Shown one piece after another: positions 24,979-34,598 of a stretch of 46,617 bases of DNA. The notes below the pieces were generated by a model. It made no database searches and was not told the DNA's origin. It was given only the letters and a program-made list of their open reading frames with translations. A program made the position numbers and the translations under genes. The stretch covers positions 1-46,617 of the forward strand of contig JAABQI010000274.1 of assembly GCA_011391545.1 (NCBI GenBank), given 5' to 3'. Position 1 is the first letter of the stretch. Every line of letters starts with the position of its first letter. The DNA comes from Rhodoferax sp. (GTDB lineage: Bacteria; Pseudomonadota; Gammaproteobacteria; Burkholderiales; Burkholderiaceae_C).

Positions 24979-26739
24979 ATGTCAAAAATAGTCGCCGTGA
25001 CCGCCTGCCCCACTGGCATCGCTCACACCATCATGGCCGCCGAGGCCCTGCAGCAAGCCGCTGACCGCGCCGGCCACAGCATCCAAGTGGAAACACAAGG
25101 CTCAGCCGGCACCCGCAACACCCTGAGCGCCGCCGACATTGCCGCCGCTGACGCGGTGATCATTGCCGCCGACACCACCGTCAACATCGAGCGTTTTGCC
25201 GGCAAGAGACTGCTCGAAGTGGGCACCGAACCCGCCATCCGCAATGCCGAGTCGTTGATCGTCCAGGCACTGGCATTGGCCAATCCAGGCGCACAGCCTG
25301 CTGTTGCCGCGGCGCCTCCGCGTGACCCGGCCCTGCCGCAAATTGTCGCCATCACCTCCTGCCCGACCGGTATCGCCCACACCTTCATGGCCGCCGAAGG
25401 GCTGGAGACGGGCGCCAAGGCCAACGGGCTGACCATCAAGGTTGAAACCCAAGGCTCAGTGGGCGCGCAAAACACGCTCACCGCCGCTGATGTGGCCAAC
25501 GCCGAGATCGTGCTGATCGCCGCTGACACCAATGTCGACATGAGCCGCTTTGCCGGCAAGCGCATTTATGAGACCAACACCAAAGCCGCCATCAAGGACG
25601 GCGCGCAAGTGGTGCGCACCGCCATGGCAGAAGCCAAAGTCGCCAGCGCCGCGACTGGTGCGGCCTACACCGACCAGGTCAAAGCGGCCAAGGCACAGCA
25701 AAGCGCCAGCCGCACCGGCGCCTACAAACACCTGATGACCGGCGTGTCTTACATGATTCCGTTTGTGGTGGCAGGCGGCCTGCTGATTGCCTTGGGCTTC
25801 GCGCTGGGTGGCATCTATGTCTACGAAGACGCCAACAAGGGCACGCTGGCCTGGACGCTGTTCACGATTGGCGCCAAGAGCGGCTTTGCCCTGATGGTGC
25901 CGATATTGGCCGGTTTCATTGCGCATTCGATTGCCGACCGGCCCGGCCTGGCGCCGGGCATGATCGGCGGCATGATTGCCGCGTCGATTGGCGCGGGTTT
26001 CATCGGCGGGATTGCCGCGGGTTTTCTGGCGGGCTACACCGTCAAGTTCCTCAATGAAAAGATCCAGCTCGGGCGCAACCTGGACGGCCTGAAACCCGTG
26101 CTGATCCTGCCGCTGCTGGGCACCGCCATCGTCGGCTTGCTGATGTATTACGTGGTGGGCGAACCCGTCAGCCTGGTGCTGGCCGCCATCACCACCTGGC
26201 TCAAGGGCCTGCAAGGCTCCAACGCGATCTTTTTGGGTCTGCTGCTGGGTTCGATGATGGCGTTTGACATGGGCGGCCCGGTCAACAAGGCGGCCTATGC
26301 CTTTGCCACCGGCCTGATCGCCAGCGAAGTCTACGCGCCCATGGCCGCGGTCATGGCCGCCGGCATGACGCCGCCGCTGGCGCTAGCGCTCGCCACGGTG
26401 ATCTTCAAGAACCGCTTCACGGTGGACGAGCGTGAGGCTGGCAAGGCCACCGCCGTGCTGGGCATTTCCTTCATCACCGAAGGCGCGATCCCCTTCGCCG
26501 CCAAAGACCCGCTGCGCGTCATCCCGGCGCTGATGATCGGCTCGGCCGTGGCCGGTGCGCTGTCGATGGTGCTGGGCAGCGAACTGCGCGTGCCGCACGG
26601 CGGCGTTTTTGTGCTCCCCATTCCCAACGCAGTGACCAACCTGGGGGCCTACCTGCTGGCCATCGTGGCGGGCACTTTGGTCAGTGCAATTGCCTTGGGC
26701 GCTCTCAAGCGGCCCTTGAACGCAACGGCCGTCAACTGA
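24979..26739 (+). CDS. fruA: Fructose-specific PTS permease EIIB-EIIB-EIIC
   Basis: The 586-residue protein has two N-terminal EIIB domains (about 1-100 and 121-225) and a C-terminal EIIC of about nine helices beginning [30 protein letters not shown]. Both B domains retain the phosphocysteine loop CPTGIAHT (Cys10 and Cys128). In E. coli FruA the first, B-prime domain lacks this cysteine. The C domain carries the fructose-family [16 protein letters not shown] segment. The protein imports fructose and releases fructose 1-phosphate into the cytoplasm. The two B domains are very similar over VETQGS.GA.NTL, suggesting a recent or conserved internal duplication. It closes the fruBKA operon. Confidence 0.96.
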   Translation: MSKIVAVTACPTGIAHTIMAAEALQQAADRAGHSIQVETQGSAGTRNTLSAADIAAADAVIIAADTTVNIERFAGKRLLEVGTEPAIRNAESLIVQALALANPGAQPAVAAAPPRDPALPQIVAITSCPTGIAHTFMAAEGLETGAKANGLTIKVETQGSVGAQNTLTAADVANAEIVLIAADTNVDMSRFAGKRIYETNTKAAIKDGAQVVRTAMAEAKVASAATGAAYTDQVKAAKAQQSASRTGAYKHLMTGVSYMIPFVVAGGLLIALGFALGGIYVYEDANKGTLAWTLFTIGAKSGFALMVPILAGFIAHSIADRPGLAPGMIGGMIAASIGAGFIGGIAAGFLAGYTVKFLNEKIQLGRNLDGLKPVLILPLLGTAIVGLLMYYVVGEPVSLVLAAITTWLKGLQGSNAIFLGLLLGSMMAFDMGGPVNKAAYAFATGLIASEVYAPMAAVMAAGMTPPLALALATVIFKNRFTVDEREAGKATAVLGISFITEGAIPFAAKDPLRVIPALMIGSAVAGALSMVLGSELRVPHGGVFVLPIPNAVTNLGAYLLAIVAGTLVSAIALGALKRPLNATAVN

Positions 26740-27291
26740 TGTCTGCAGCCAGCTTGACCAATGTTGCTGGACTTGAACCGATGACCGACCATACATGGAA
26801 ACGGCGGCCACCACAGCTTGGGACTGCATTTAATCTCGTCTACCGATTCAAGTCCCGGTAGAAATTTTCGTGCGGGCCTACGGCTTCAAGGTAGATCAAG
26901 CGGACAGCCTCATCAAGGGTTTAGCCCAAGAGGTAGAGCATTCCGCCGCCGTGGAATTTGTGCACGCGCAATGCGACAAGGTCACCCTCTTTTTCGTTCA
27001 CCGATCGGTGGGTTGTGGGTGACCGCCCTCTTCCTGGATTTCAAACCCGACTTCGGTCTGCTTCTTGCCGGTGCGGAAGCAATGTTGCTTTTGATCTGGC
27101 CTGCCCGCATCCAGGAGAACCCGCCCATCCGCGCTGGAATGCTATAGCCCCAGCCCCTTGCGGGCAGGCCGGGGTTTTCATGCTGATGGCTGATTGATGG
27201 TGTGATACTCAGGCGCATGGGGTTGAAATTCCGGTCTGTTGACCTACGGACTGGCGTCAGCCGCTTCTTCAAATAGCTCAAAGGAGTTCGC
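26740..27291. other. 552-base gap with a gene remnant or small ORF
   Basis: No full gene is recognisable. A protein-like plus-strand frame at 26870-27022 (GTG start, about 50 codons) reads VRAYGFKVDQADSLIKGLAQ and continues to VTLFFVHRSVGCG, but has no ribosome site and no ATG. I do not recognise it. A second frame at 26818-27147 looks like chance. A stem-loop terminator at 27148-27178 ends the region. Confidence 0.4.
27148..27178 (+). terminator. Rho-independent terminator candidate upstream of the mgtC-like gene
   Basis: CCCCaGCC and GGCcGGGG pair across a 11-base loop and are followed by TTTT. It lies about 410 bases after fruA and 114 before the MgtC-family start, so it may end readthrough of the fru operon or of the small frame before it. 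Confidence 0.55.
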
Positions 27292-27819
27292 ATGACGTCA
27301 AGCGGGTGGCAGTTGGTCGGTGAAACCCTCATTTCTGAATTTTCAGATCTGAGCAATGCCGGGGAAGTGACGCGTGTTTTGCTTCGCCTCACGCTGGCCG
27401 CTGTGCTGGGCGGATTGCTGGGCATTGAGCGCGAGAAAAAGGGCAAGGCGGCAGGGGTGCGAACGCACATGCTTGTGGCGATGGGAGCCGCCCTGTTTGT
27501 GCTGCTCTCGCAGCAAACGGGAATGCCCAGTTCTGACCTGAGCCGGGTGGTTCAGGGCATCATTGCTGGTGTCGGTTTTCTGGGCGCCGGCGCCATCCTC
27601 AAGGGAGCCGAAGAGGACAAGGTCACGGGGCTGACCACAGCGGCGGGCATCTGGCTAACCGCTGCCATCGGCGTCGCAGCCGGCATGGGCCGCGAATCCA
27701 CGGCGGTGCTGAGCACCTTGCTGGCGCTGGGCATCTTTACCCTGATGCCGCGCGTGGACCGGCTGCTGGACAAACCGGCAGCCCCGGTCGTTGGTGTGAG
27801 CCCGCCGAACCAGCAATAA
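27292..27819 (+). CDS. MgtC/SapB family membrane protein
   Basis: The 175-residue protein has about four to five membrane helices with the MgtC family core: LGGLLGIEREKKGKAAGVRTHMLVAMGAALF, then GIIAGVGFLGAGAILK and GLTTAAGIWLTAAIGVAAG. It lacks the long C-terminal cytoplasmic ACT-like domain of Salmonella MgtC, as is usual for the short SapB-like form. The start follows AAGGAG. MgtC proteins affect growth in low magnesium and ATP synthase control in pathogens; for this short form a function is not established. It stands alone between the fru operon and mutS. Confidence 0.88.
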   Translation: MTSSGWQLVGETLISEFSDLSNAGEVTRVLLRLTLAAVLGGLLGIEREKKGKAAGVRTHMLVAMGAALFVLLSQQTGMPSSDLSRVVQGIIAGVGFLGAGAILKGAEEDKVTGLTTAAGIWLTAAIGVAAGMGRESTAVLSTLLALGIFTLMPRVDRLLDKPAAPVVGVSPPNQQ

Positions 27820-28249
27820 ACCCGTGCGGCTCAAGGCAAGCCTTACATGAGACCCATGGTTTGGCAGGTGAGGCCTTGCAGGCGCGGTGTCGTGAAAGAG
27901 GCCTGTGTGGGCGGACGTCCCTTCAAGGAGGTCCCGAAAATCGAGGGGGGACCTAATAATTCACTGTCATGAAGAACTCGGCCTATGGCCCCCTTCCGGT
28001 CCCCTTCTCGCCATATTTTTTGGTCACAATCAAGCCGTATCGGTCACCTTAGACAAAACCGCAGACCATGCCAAAATGCGATAAATCATTGTATTAAAAC
28101 GTTATTTTTTCGTTTCAGCTTGATGAAACAAGTCACATCTTCATTTTTTGGTTACAAGCAGATTTGCCTTGGGTGTGACTTCCATGAAAATCACCTAACC
28201 TACTGATTTAAAACGGCTCTCAAAATTGAATTCCTCAGAAAAAGCGCCC
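27820..28249. other. Gap upstream of mutS
   Basis: This 430-base gap holds no convincing gene. An inverted repeat AGGTCCC (27929-27935) and GGGACCT (27948-27954), followed by aataatt, could end mgtC-family transcription. The remaining AT-richer part probably carries the mutS promoter, but I cannot fix it. A 73-codon plus frame at 27985 is judged chance. Confidence 0.4.
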
Positions 28250-30868
28250 ATGGCTCACACGCCCATGATGGCCCAGTACCTGGGCCTCAAGGCGGATTAC
28301 CCGGACACCCTGCTGTTTTACCGCATGGGAGATTTTTACGAGCTATTTTTTTCAGATGCCGAAAAAGCCGCCCGATTGCTCAACATCACGCTGACGCAGC
28401 GCGGCCAGTCGGCGGGTGCGCCGGTCGTGATGGCGGGCGTGCCGTTTCACGCAGTCGACACCTACCTGGCGCGTCTCATCAAGCTGGGTGAATCGGTAGC
28501 CATTTGCGAGCAGGTCGGTGACGTCGCCACCGCCAAAGGCCCGGTGGAACGCAAGGTGGTGCGGGTAGTGACCCCTGGCACATTGACTGACCTGGAACTG
28601 CTGGGCGACAAGACCGAGTCAATGCTGCTGGCGGTGCACCAGGGTGCGCGCAACAACTGCGGCCTGGCCTGGCTGAGCGTCACTCAGGGCGAGGTGCATC
28701 TGGCCGAGTGCACGCCCGATGAGCTGTCTGACTGGGTGAGCCGGATTGCGCCGGGTGAGTTGATCTTCAGCGCCGGAGCCACCTCCGCATTTGAAGCCCG
28801 GCTGCGCAGCCTGACCATGACTGGATCGGTGTCGATTTCGGTGCGGCCCGACTGGCAATTTGATGCCGGCCTGGGTCAGCGCAAGCTGTTGGAGCATCTG
28901 CAAGCAGCCAGCCTGGTGCCCTGGCAAGCCCAGGATCTGCTGCAGGCCCAGGCCGCTGCCAGCGCGCTGCTGGGGTATGCCGAACATACCCAGGGCCGTG
29001 CGCTCACACACATCCACCAGGTGCGAGTGCAGCGCGCGGGCGAACTCATCGACCTGCCGCAAAGCACCCGACGCAACCTGGAACTGCTGCAGACCCTCCG
29101 CGGTGAAGACACGCCCACCCTGTTTTCCTTGCTCGACACCTGCATGACTGGCATGGGCAGCCGCCTGCTTAAGAGCTGGCTGGTGTCACCCAGACGCGAC
29201 CGCACCGAGGCCCAGCAACGCCTGGGCGCAATTGCCGCCTTGCGTGATGGACCGGCCCTTTCGGCAGGCGCCGGGCCCTGGGCAAAGCTGCGTGACAAGC
29301 TCAAGGGCAGCACGGATGTAGAGCGCATCACGGCCCGGATTGCACTGCGCCAGGTGCGACCCCGCGAGCTGGTCGGCTTGCAGTTGACCCTGCAAAAAAC
29401 CGAACTTCTGGCCCCGGTCTTGCAGGGACTTGAGGTCTATTTGACGACTCTGGCCGACAGCCTGTTGCCACCGTCCGGCTGCGCGGAGTTTTTAAGGCAA
29501 GCTATCGATGCCGAGCCCGCAGCGCTGGTGCGCGACGGCGGCGTGATTGCGTCTGGTTTTGACGCTGACCTGGATGAGCTTCGCGCCATCCAGACCAATT
29601 GCGACAGCTTCCTGCTGGATCTGGAAACCCGTGAAAAAGCGCGCACCGGCATTGCCAATTTGCGCGTGCAGTTCAACCGTGTGCACGGTTTCTTTATTGA
29701 AGTGTCGCAAGGCCAGCTCGACAAGGTGCCCGACGATTACCGCCGTCGCCAGACTCTGAAAAACGCCGAGCGCTTCATCACCCCCGAGCTCAAGGCCTTT
29801 GAAGACAAAGCACTCAGCGCCCAGGAGCGCGCACTCGCGCGGGAAAAATTCTTGTACGAGCAAGTGCTGGACCAACTGCAGCCTTTTGTGCCGGCAATGA
29901 CCGAACTGGCGCGCGCGCTGGCCACGCTAGACGCCCTGTGCGCGCTGACCGAGCGCAGCCTGACGCTGGACTGGTGTGCGCCCCAGTTTGCCAAAGAACC
30001 CTGTCTGGACATCGAAGCCGGGCGTCATCCGGTGGTGCAGGCGCGTCTGAATGAGACCAGCGCTGGCGCCTTCATTGCCAACGACACGCATTTAGGCCCC
30101 AAGCAGCGCATGCAGATCATCACCGGCCCCAACATGGGCGGCAAATCCACCTACATGCGCCAGATCGCGGTGATCACGCTGCTGGCCAGCATGGGCAGCT
30201 ATGTGCCGGCCAAACGCTGCCGACTGGGGCCGATCGATGCCATTCACACCCGGATTGGCGCGGCCGATGACCTGGCCAACGCCCAGTCGACCTTCATGCT
30301 GGAGATGACCGAGGCCGCCCAAATTTTGCATGCGGCCACGCCCAGCTCACTCGTTTTGATGGATGAGATTGGCCGCGGCACCAGCACCTTTGACGGCCTG
30401 GCCCTGGCCAGCGCGATCGCAACCCAGTTGCATGACAAAACCCAGGCTTACACCCTGTTTGCCACCCACTACTTTGAGTTGACCGAGTTTCCGGCCAGCC
30501 ACCACGGCGCCGTCAACGTCCATGTCAGCGCCGCCGAGTCGGGCCGCAACATTGTGTTCTTGCACGAAATCCAGCCAGGGCCGGCCAACAAGAGTTACGG
30601 TATTCAGGTGGCACGCCTGGCCGGCATGCCCGCCGCAGTGCTCAACCAGGCCCGCCAGACGCTGGAAGCGCTGGAAGCGCAGGCCTCGCACCAGCAGGCC
30701 CAGATTGATTTGTTTGCCCTGCCCGCAGTGGCCGAAGTCATCACCAGCAGCGCGGTGGAAAATGCGCTGGAAGCCATCAACCCCGATGATTTGAGCCCGC
30801 GCGAAGCGCTGGAAGCCCTTTACCAGCTGAAGAAAATGGGCGCGTTGGCGGAGAGATCGCCAAAGTAG
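28250..30868 (+). CDS. mutS: DNA mismatch repair protein MutS
   Basis: The 872-residue protein is intact. The N-terminal mismatch-binding domain shows the Phe-x-Glu motif in GDFYELFF. The connector, lever and clamp region follows, then the ATPase with Walker [14 protein letters not shown], Walker [22 protein letters not shown] and the [11 protein letters not shown] segment. The C-terminus has the helix-turn-helix [14 protein letters not shown] and a tail for tetramer/beta-clamp contact. It recognises mispairs and recruits MutL. I take ATG 28250 as start; the ORF-track TTG at 28226 has no better ribosome site. The following gene on the other strand is tRNA-Pro. Confidence 0.96.
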   Translation: MAHTPMMAQYLGLKADYPDTLLFYRMGDFYELFFSDAEKAARLLNITLTQRGQSAGAPVVMAGVPFHAVDTYLARLIKLGESVAICEQVGDVATAKGPVERKVVRVVTPGTLTDLELLGDKTESMLLAVHQGARNNCGLAWLSVTQGEVHLAECTPDELSDWVSRIAPGELIFSAGATSAFEARLRSLTMTGSVSISVRPDWQFDAGLGQRKLLEHLQAASLVPWQAQDLLQAQAAASALLGYAEHTQGRALTHIHQVRVQRAGELIDLPQSTRRNLELLQTLRGEDTPTLFSLLDTCMTGMGSRLLKSWLVSPRRDRTEAQQRLGAIAALRDGPALSAGAGPWAKLRDKLKGSTDVERITARIALRQVRPRELVGLQLTLQKTELLAPVLQGLEVYLTTLADSLLPPSGCAEFLRQAIDAEPAALVRDGGVIASGFDADLDELRAIQTNCDSFLLDLETREKARTGIANLRVQFNRVHGFFIEVSQGQLDKVPDDYRRRQTLKNAERFITPELKAFEDKALSAQERALAREKFLYEQVLDQLQPFVPAMTELARALATLDALCALTERSLTLDWCAPQFAKEPCLDIEAGRHPVVQARLNETSAGAFIANDTHLGPKQRMQIITGPNMGGKSTYMRQIAVITLLASMGSYVPAKRCRLGPIDAIHTRIGAADDLANAQSTFMLEMTEAAQILHAATPSSLVLMDEIGRGTSTFDGLALASAIATQLHDKTQAYTLFATHYFELTEFPASHHGAVNVHVSAAESGRNIVFLHEIQPGPANKSYGIQVARLAGMPAAVLNQARQTLEALEAQASHQQAQIDLFALPAVAEVITSSAVENALEAINPDDLSPREALEALYQLKKMGALAERSPK

Positions 30869-30878
30869 TGACAAAACA

Positions 30879-30909
30879 AAGGCCTGGCGGTCAAAAACCG
30901 GCAAGCCTT
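30879..30909. terminator. Bidirectional terminator candidate between mutS and tRNA-Pro
   Basis: AAGGC...GGT pairs with ACC...GCCTT around tcaaaa, giving an imperfect hairpin 11 bases after the mutS stop. On the minus strand it is followed by TTTGTTTTG, so it also suits termination of the convergent tRNA. Confidence 0.5.
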
Positions 30910-30917
30910 GAAAATAA

Positions 30918-30994
<77 letters not shown>

Positions 30995-31059
30995 ACCTTT
31001 GTATTGTAAACGTTGAACATCGTGCTTTTTGACATGCCATCTGACCATATTCACCATCC

Positions 31060-31824
31060 ATGACCACGGCGCCTGCTCCTTTGCCCTGGCTTGCCAGCGG
31101 CGATGCCTTTCCCCCGGCCGATACGGCTTGGGGAGCCAGCACGCCGGCACCCGGCTTGCTGTGTGCAGGTGCCGATTTATCGGTCAACACCCTTAAAAAC
31201 GCCTATAAAAGCGGCATATTTCCCTGGTTCAGTGCCGATCAGCCCATTTTGTGGTGGAGTCCGGAGCCTCGCATGGTGCTCGAAGTGGAGCAATTCAAGC
31301 TGCATCCTTCTCTGAAAAAAGCCCTGAAAAAATTCAGCAAAAATCCAGACTGCGAGATTCGCATCGATAGCGCATTCACAGACGTCATTCAGGCCTGTGC
31401 GTCCAGTCTCCGGCACGGCACGCGGGGCACCTGGATCGTGCCCGACATGATCAACGCCTACATTGACCTGCACCATGCGGGATTGGCGCACAGCATCGAA
31501 ACCTGGGTTGGGGGCGAACTGGTCGGTGGCCTCTATTGCGTGGCCATCGGAGGGGCGGTGTTTGGCGAGTCGATGTTTCACCGACAGCCCGATGCGTCCA
31601 AAATTGCGCTGGCAGCCCTGGTGAGTCTGTGCCGCCATCATCACATCAGCCAGATTGATTGCCAACAAAACACGGCGCATCTGAAGTCCCTGGGTGCGCA
31701 TGAAATTCCAAGGAGTGAATTTATCAGGCGAGTTCAAAAACTGAGCCAGCGCCCCGCCCTTGACTGGCAATTTCAACCCCTATACTGGCGCGAACTCCCC
31801 CCACTCAAACCGGATTCAGCGTGA
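31060..31824 (+). CDS. aat: Leucyl/phenylalanyl-tRNA-protein transferase
   Basis: The 254-residue protein has the Aat signatures GLLCAGADLSVNTLKNAYKSGIFPWF and WWSPEPRMVL, followed by the GNAT-like core with HRQPDASKIALAALV. It moves Leu or Phe from tRNA onto the N-terminal Arg or Lys of proteins, marking them for ClpAPS degradation. It overlaps bpt by four bases (GTGA), so the two N-degron transferases form one operon. The gene starts 65 bases after the divergent tRNA-Pro. Confidence 0.95.
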   Translation: MTTAPAPLPWLASGDAFPPADTAWGASTPAPGLLCAGADLSVNTLKNAYKSGIFPWFSADQPILWWSPEPRMVLEVEQFKLHPSLKKALKKFSKNPDCEIRIDSAFTDVIQACASSLRHGTRGTWIVPDMINAYIDLHHAGLAHSIETWVGGELVGGLYCVAIGGAVFGESMFHRQPDASKIALAALVSLCRHHHISQIDCQQNTAHLKSLGAHEIPRSEFIRRVQKLSQRPALDWQFQPLYWRELPPLKPDSA

Positions 31825-32600
31825 ATCAGTCCCAGGAAACTGCGCTCAAAACGCTTCAGTTCTATTCCACCGCCAACTACCCCTGCAGCTATCTGGATGG
31901 GCAGGTGGCGCGCTCACAGGTGGCCACGCCTTCGCACCTGATTGACACCCGAAGCTACTCGGCCTTGATGCGCAGCGGGTTTCGACGCAGCGGTTTGTTT
32001 TTTTACCGGCCCCATTGCGATCAATGCCAGGCTTGCCAGTCGATTCGTCTGCCAGTGGCGGAGTTCGCGCCCGACCGTAGTCAAAAAAGGGCCTGGGCGC
32101 AGCATGGCAGCCTGCAAATCACAGCCATATCGCCGTCTTTTTCGGAGGAACACTTTGCGCTGTACCAGCGCTACCAGCAGGCGCGCCATTGCGGTGGCGG
32201 CATGGATGCCGATGACGCAGGTCAATACCAGGATTTTCTGATTGACAGCCAGGTGGACTCCCTGCTGGTCGAATTCCGGGAGCCATCGCCTGGTGGCGAC
32301 CCCGGCAAGCTCAAAATGGTGTCGATCATTGACCGGCTCGACGATGGCCTGTCAGCGGTCTATACCTTTTTTGAACCCGAGCCGGGCCGGTGTTACGGCA
32401 CTTACAACGTGCTCTGGCAAATCAACCAGGCCAGCGCCTGGGGCTTGAAATACCTTTACCTGGGCTACTGGGTGGCACAAAGCAGAAAAATGTCGTACAA
32501 AACCCGCTTCAAGCCCTTCGAGTTGCTTGTCCGAAATCAATGGTGTGCCATGGCTGACGCGAGCGCCGAATCCACTGACAATTTTCACAAGATAAAATGA
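31821..32600 (+). CDS. bpt: Aspartate/glutamate leucyltransferase
   Basis: The 259-residue protein matches Bpt/Ate-type transferases: the cysteine-rich N-terminus YPCSYLDGQVARSQVATP and CDQCQACQSIRLPV, then RHCGGGMDADDAGQYQDFL, and the C-terminal GYWVAQSRKMSYKTRFKPFELL. It transfers Leu from tRNA to N-terminal Asp or Glu, extending the leucine N-degron rule beyond Aat. The start is GTG, sharing GTGA with the aat stop; the overlap makes this start nearly certain. Confidence 0.94.
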   Translation: MNQSQETALKTLQFYSTANYPCSYLDGQVARSQVATPSHLIDTRSYSALMRSGFRRSGLFFYRPHCDQCQACQSIRLPVAEFAPDRSQKRAWAQHGSLQITAISPSFSEEHFALYQRYQQARHCGGGMDADDAGQYQDFLIDSQVDSLLVEFREPSPGGDPGKLKMVSIIDRLDDGLSAVYTFFEPEPGRCYGTYNVLWQINQASAWGLKYLYLGYWVAQSRKMSYKTRFKPFELLVRNQWCAMADASAESTDNFHKIK

Positions 32601-32621
32601 AAGTTCATTTCAGGATATCGC

Positions 32622-33410
32622 ATGCGAAAGATTGACTCTGCCACGACAGCCACACCGACCATCCAGGTCATTGAACGCATGATGACCCTGATGGATGTGC
32701 TGGCCTCCCAGGAAGAAGCCATCTCGCTCAAGGAAATCAGCGCCAAGACCGGCCTGCATCCCTCCACCGCACACCGCATCCTGAACGACCTGGTCCTGGG
32801 CCGGTTTGTGGATCACCCGCAAGCAGGCAGTTACCGTCTGGGCATGCGCTTGCTGGAGTTGGGCAATCTGGTGAAAAACCGGCTCAATGTGCGCGATGCC
32901 GCGCTCGATGCCATGCGCGACTTGCACCGTCTGACACAACAACCGGTCAACCTCAGCATCCGACAGGGCGACGAAATCATTTATGTGGAGCGCGCCTACA
33001 GCGAGCGCTCGGGCATGCAGGTGATCAGGGCCATTGGCGGGCGCGCGCCGCTGCATCTGACGTCGGTGGGCAAGTTGTTTCTGGCGGCGGATGAGCCACA
33101 AAAAGTGCGCTCTTATGCGCTGCGCACCGGCCTGAGCGGCCACACCAAGAACAGTCTGACGCAACTGCCGGCGCTGGAGCGTGAACTGGCCAAAGTTCGC
33201 CGCGAGGGCTACGCCAGTGACAACGAAGAACTTGAGCTCGGGGTGCGCTGCATGGCCGCCGGCATCATGGATGACCAAGGCAAACTGGTCGCTGGCTTGT
33301 CGATTTCAGCCCCGGCAGGCCGGCTGGACGAAGCCTGGTTGCCCAAACTCAAAGCCACGGCCCAGGAAATTTCGGCTCATCTTGGTTACCGGACAAACAA
33401 TCCGGTTTGA
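32622..33410 (+). CDS. IclR family transcriptional regulator
   Basis: The 262-residue protein has an N-terminal winged helix (VIERMMTLMDVLASQEEAISLKEISAKTGLHPSTAHRILNDL) and an IclR effector domain with IIYVERAYSERSGMQVIRAIGGRAPLHLTSVGK and CMAAGIMDDQGKLVAGLSISAP. IclR proteins usually control aromatic or short-chain acid catabolism from a neighbouring promoter. Here no catabolic operon adjoins it, so the target is not evident. It may simply follow aat-bpt, 21 bases downstream. Its stop codon abuts that of the convergent pbpG. Confidence 0.92.
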   Translation: MRKIDSATTATPTIQVIERMMTLMDVLASQEEAISLKEISAKTGLHPSTAHRILNDLVLGRFVDHPQAGSYRLGMRLLELGNLVKNRLNVRDAALDAMRDLHRLTQQPVNLSIRQGDEIIYVERAYSERSGMQVIRAIGGRAPLHLTSVGKLFLAADEPQKVRSYALRTGLSGHTKNSLTQLPALERELAKVRREGYASDNEELELGVRCMAAGIMDDQGKLVAGLSISAPAGRLDEAWLPKLKATAQEISAHLGYRTNNPV

Positions 33411-34496
33411 CTAGCCGCCGACATGTGGCGTGTCTGCCATGATGGCGGCCGCATTGGCAGTCGACTCGACCCACTGACGCACCCGCTCGGCGTCACCCAA
33501 ACGACTCAGCTTGCCAGCCGAATCCAGAAAGACCATGATCAACTGCCGGCCGGCCACCTTGGTCTGCATCACCAGGCAGCGCCCGGCTTCCGAGATGTAG
33601 CCGGTTTTTTGCAGGCCAATGTCCCAACTCGGGTTCTTGACCAGCCGGTTGGTATTGTTGAACTGCAGCACACGATTGCCCACAAACACCTGATGACCCG
33701 TTGACGTGGACAGTTCACGCAGCATGGGCTGTTGATGCGCTGCATCAACAAGTTTGGCCAGGTCACGCGCGCTTGACATGTTGTTGCTGGACAACCCCGT
33801 GGGCTCCACAAAACGGGTGTCCTTCATGCCCAGCAATTTCGCCTTGTAATTCATCAGTTGGGTAAAGACCTGCAAACCGCCGGGATAGGTGCGTCCCAGC
33901 GCATGGGCGGCGCGGTTTTCGCTGGACATCAGCGCCAGGTGCAAGAGTTCGCCCCGGCTCAGTTCAGTGCCCACGCGCAGTCGGGAACTGCTGCCTTTTT
34001 CGGTATCGACATCCTGCTGTGTGATGGTGATCATCTCAGCCATGGACAAATTGGCGTCGCTCACAACCAAACCGGTCATCAGCTTGGTCAGCGAAGCGAT
34101 CGGCAAAACTGCCTTGTCATTTTTGCTGAACAGCACTTCCTGGGTGTCCTGGTCGATGACCAGTGCCACACTCGATTTCAAATTGAGATCATCATGGACG
34201 CGTTGCAAGCCCGCCAATTGACCAAAAGACGGCTTGGCAACTGCCACGGCCCTGACAGACACCGCCTTGCGTTTGTTTGCAGCAATTTGTTTGCCTTTGG
34301 CAATTTGTTTGCCGTTAGCGAATTGTTTGGTCACACGGCGTTTGGCGACCACCGCTGTTTTCTTCTGCTTGCTCACGTGGGTCTTGGCAGGCGCCGCATG
34401 CACAACCGGAGACCAGCCGAACCAGCTCAACAAACTCAAAAGACAAATGAAACCACGTACTTTTTTTGAAAAAAAGCTGTTTCTTGCGGTGGTCAT
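33411..34496 (-). CDS. pbpG: D-alanyl-D-alanine endopeptidase (PBP7-type)
   Basis: The 361-residue penicillin-binding serine peptidase has the three active-site motifs in order: SLTK after AVLPIA, SEN in LMSSENRAAHALG, and KTG in LQKTGYISEAG. An N-terminal signal peptide ends near VHA-AP (about residue 34). It is followed by a Lys-rich linker with the repeated unit GKQIAKGKQIA, before the catalytic domain. The enzyme would cleave peptidoglycan cross-links in the periplasm. The start follows AGGAG. The basic linker, encoded by short tandem repeats, may bind the negatively charged wall (inference). Confidence 0.93.
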   Translation of the reverse strand: MTTARNSFFSKKVRGFICLLSLLSWFGWSPVVHAAPAKTHVSKQKKTAVVAKRRVTKQFANGKQIAKGKQIAANKRKAVSVRAVAVAKPSFGQLAGLQRVHDDLNLKSSVALVIDQDTQEVLFSKNDKAVLPIASLTKLMTGLVVSDANLSMAEMITITQQDVDTEKGSSSRLRVGTELSRGELLHLALMSSENRAAHALGRTYPGGLQVFTQLMNYKAKLLGMKDTRFVEPTGLSSNNMSSARDLAKLVDAAHQQPMLRELSTSTGHQVFVGNRVLQFNNTNRLVKNPSWDIGLQKTGYISEAGRCLVMQTKVAGRQLIMVFLDSAGKLSRLGDAERVRQWVESTANAAAIMADTPHVGG

Positions 34497-34598
34497 GAAT
34501 TTGTCTCCTGAAAGAGCCTCTTGGCGGACGTTCAGTTTAAACCCGAAAGTCCCGATACAGCAAGTACTTGCAAGAGTTTGTTAAACTAATTTGCCACA

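Noticed and set aside
26818-27147. 109-codon plus-strand ORF before the terminator
   Set aside because: Low-complexity Arg/Gly composition with no motif; another frame in the same DNA looks more protein-like.
31821-32600. Annotation as arginyl-tRNA transferase (Ate1)
   Set aside because: The short bacterial form coupled to aat is the leucyl-transferring Bpt type.
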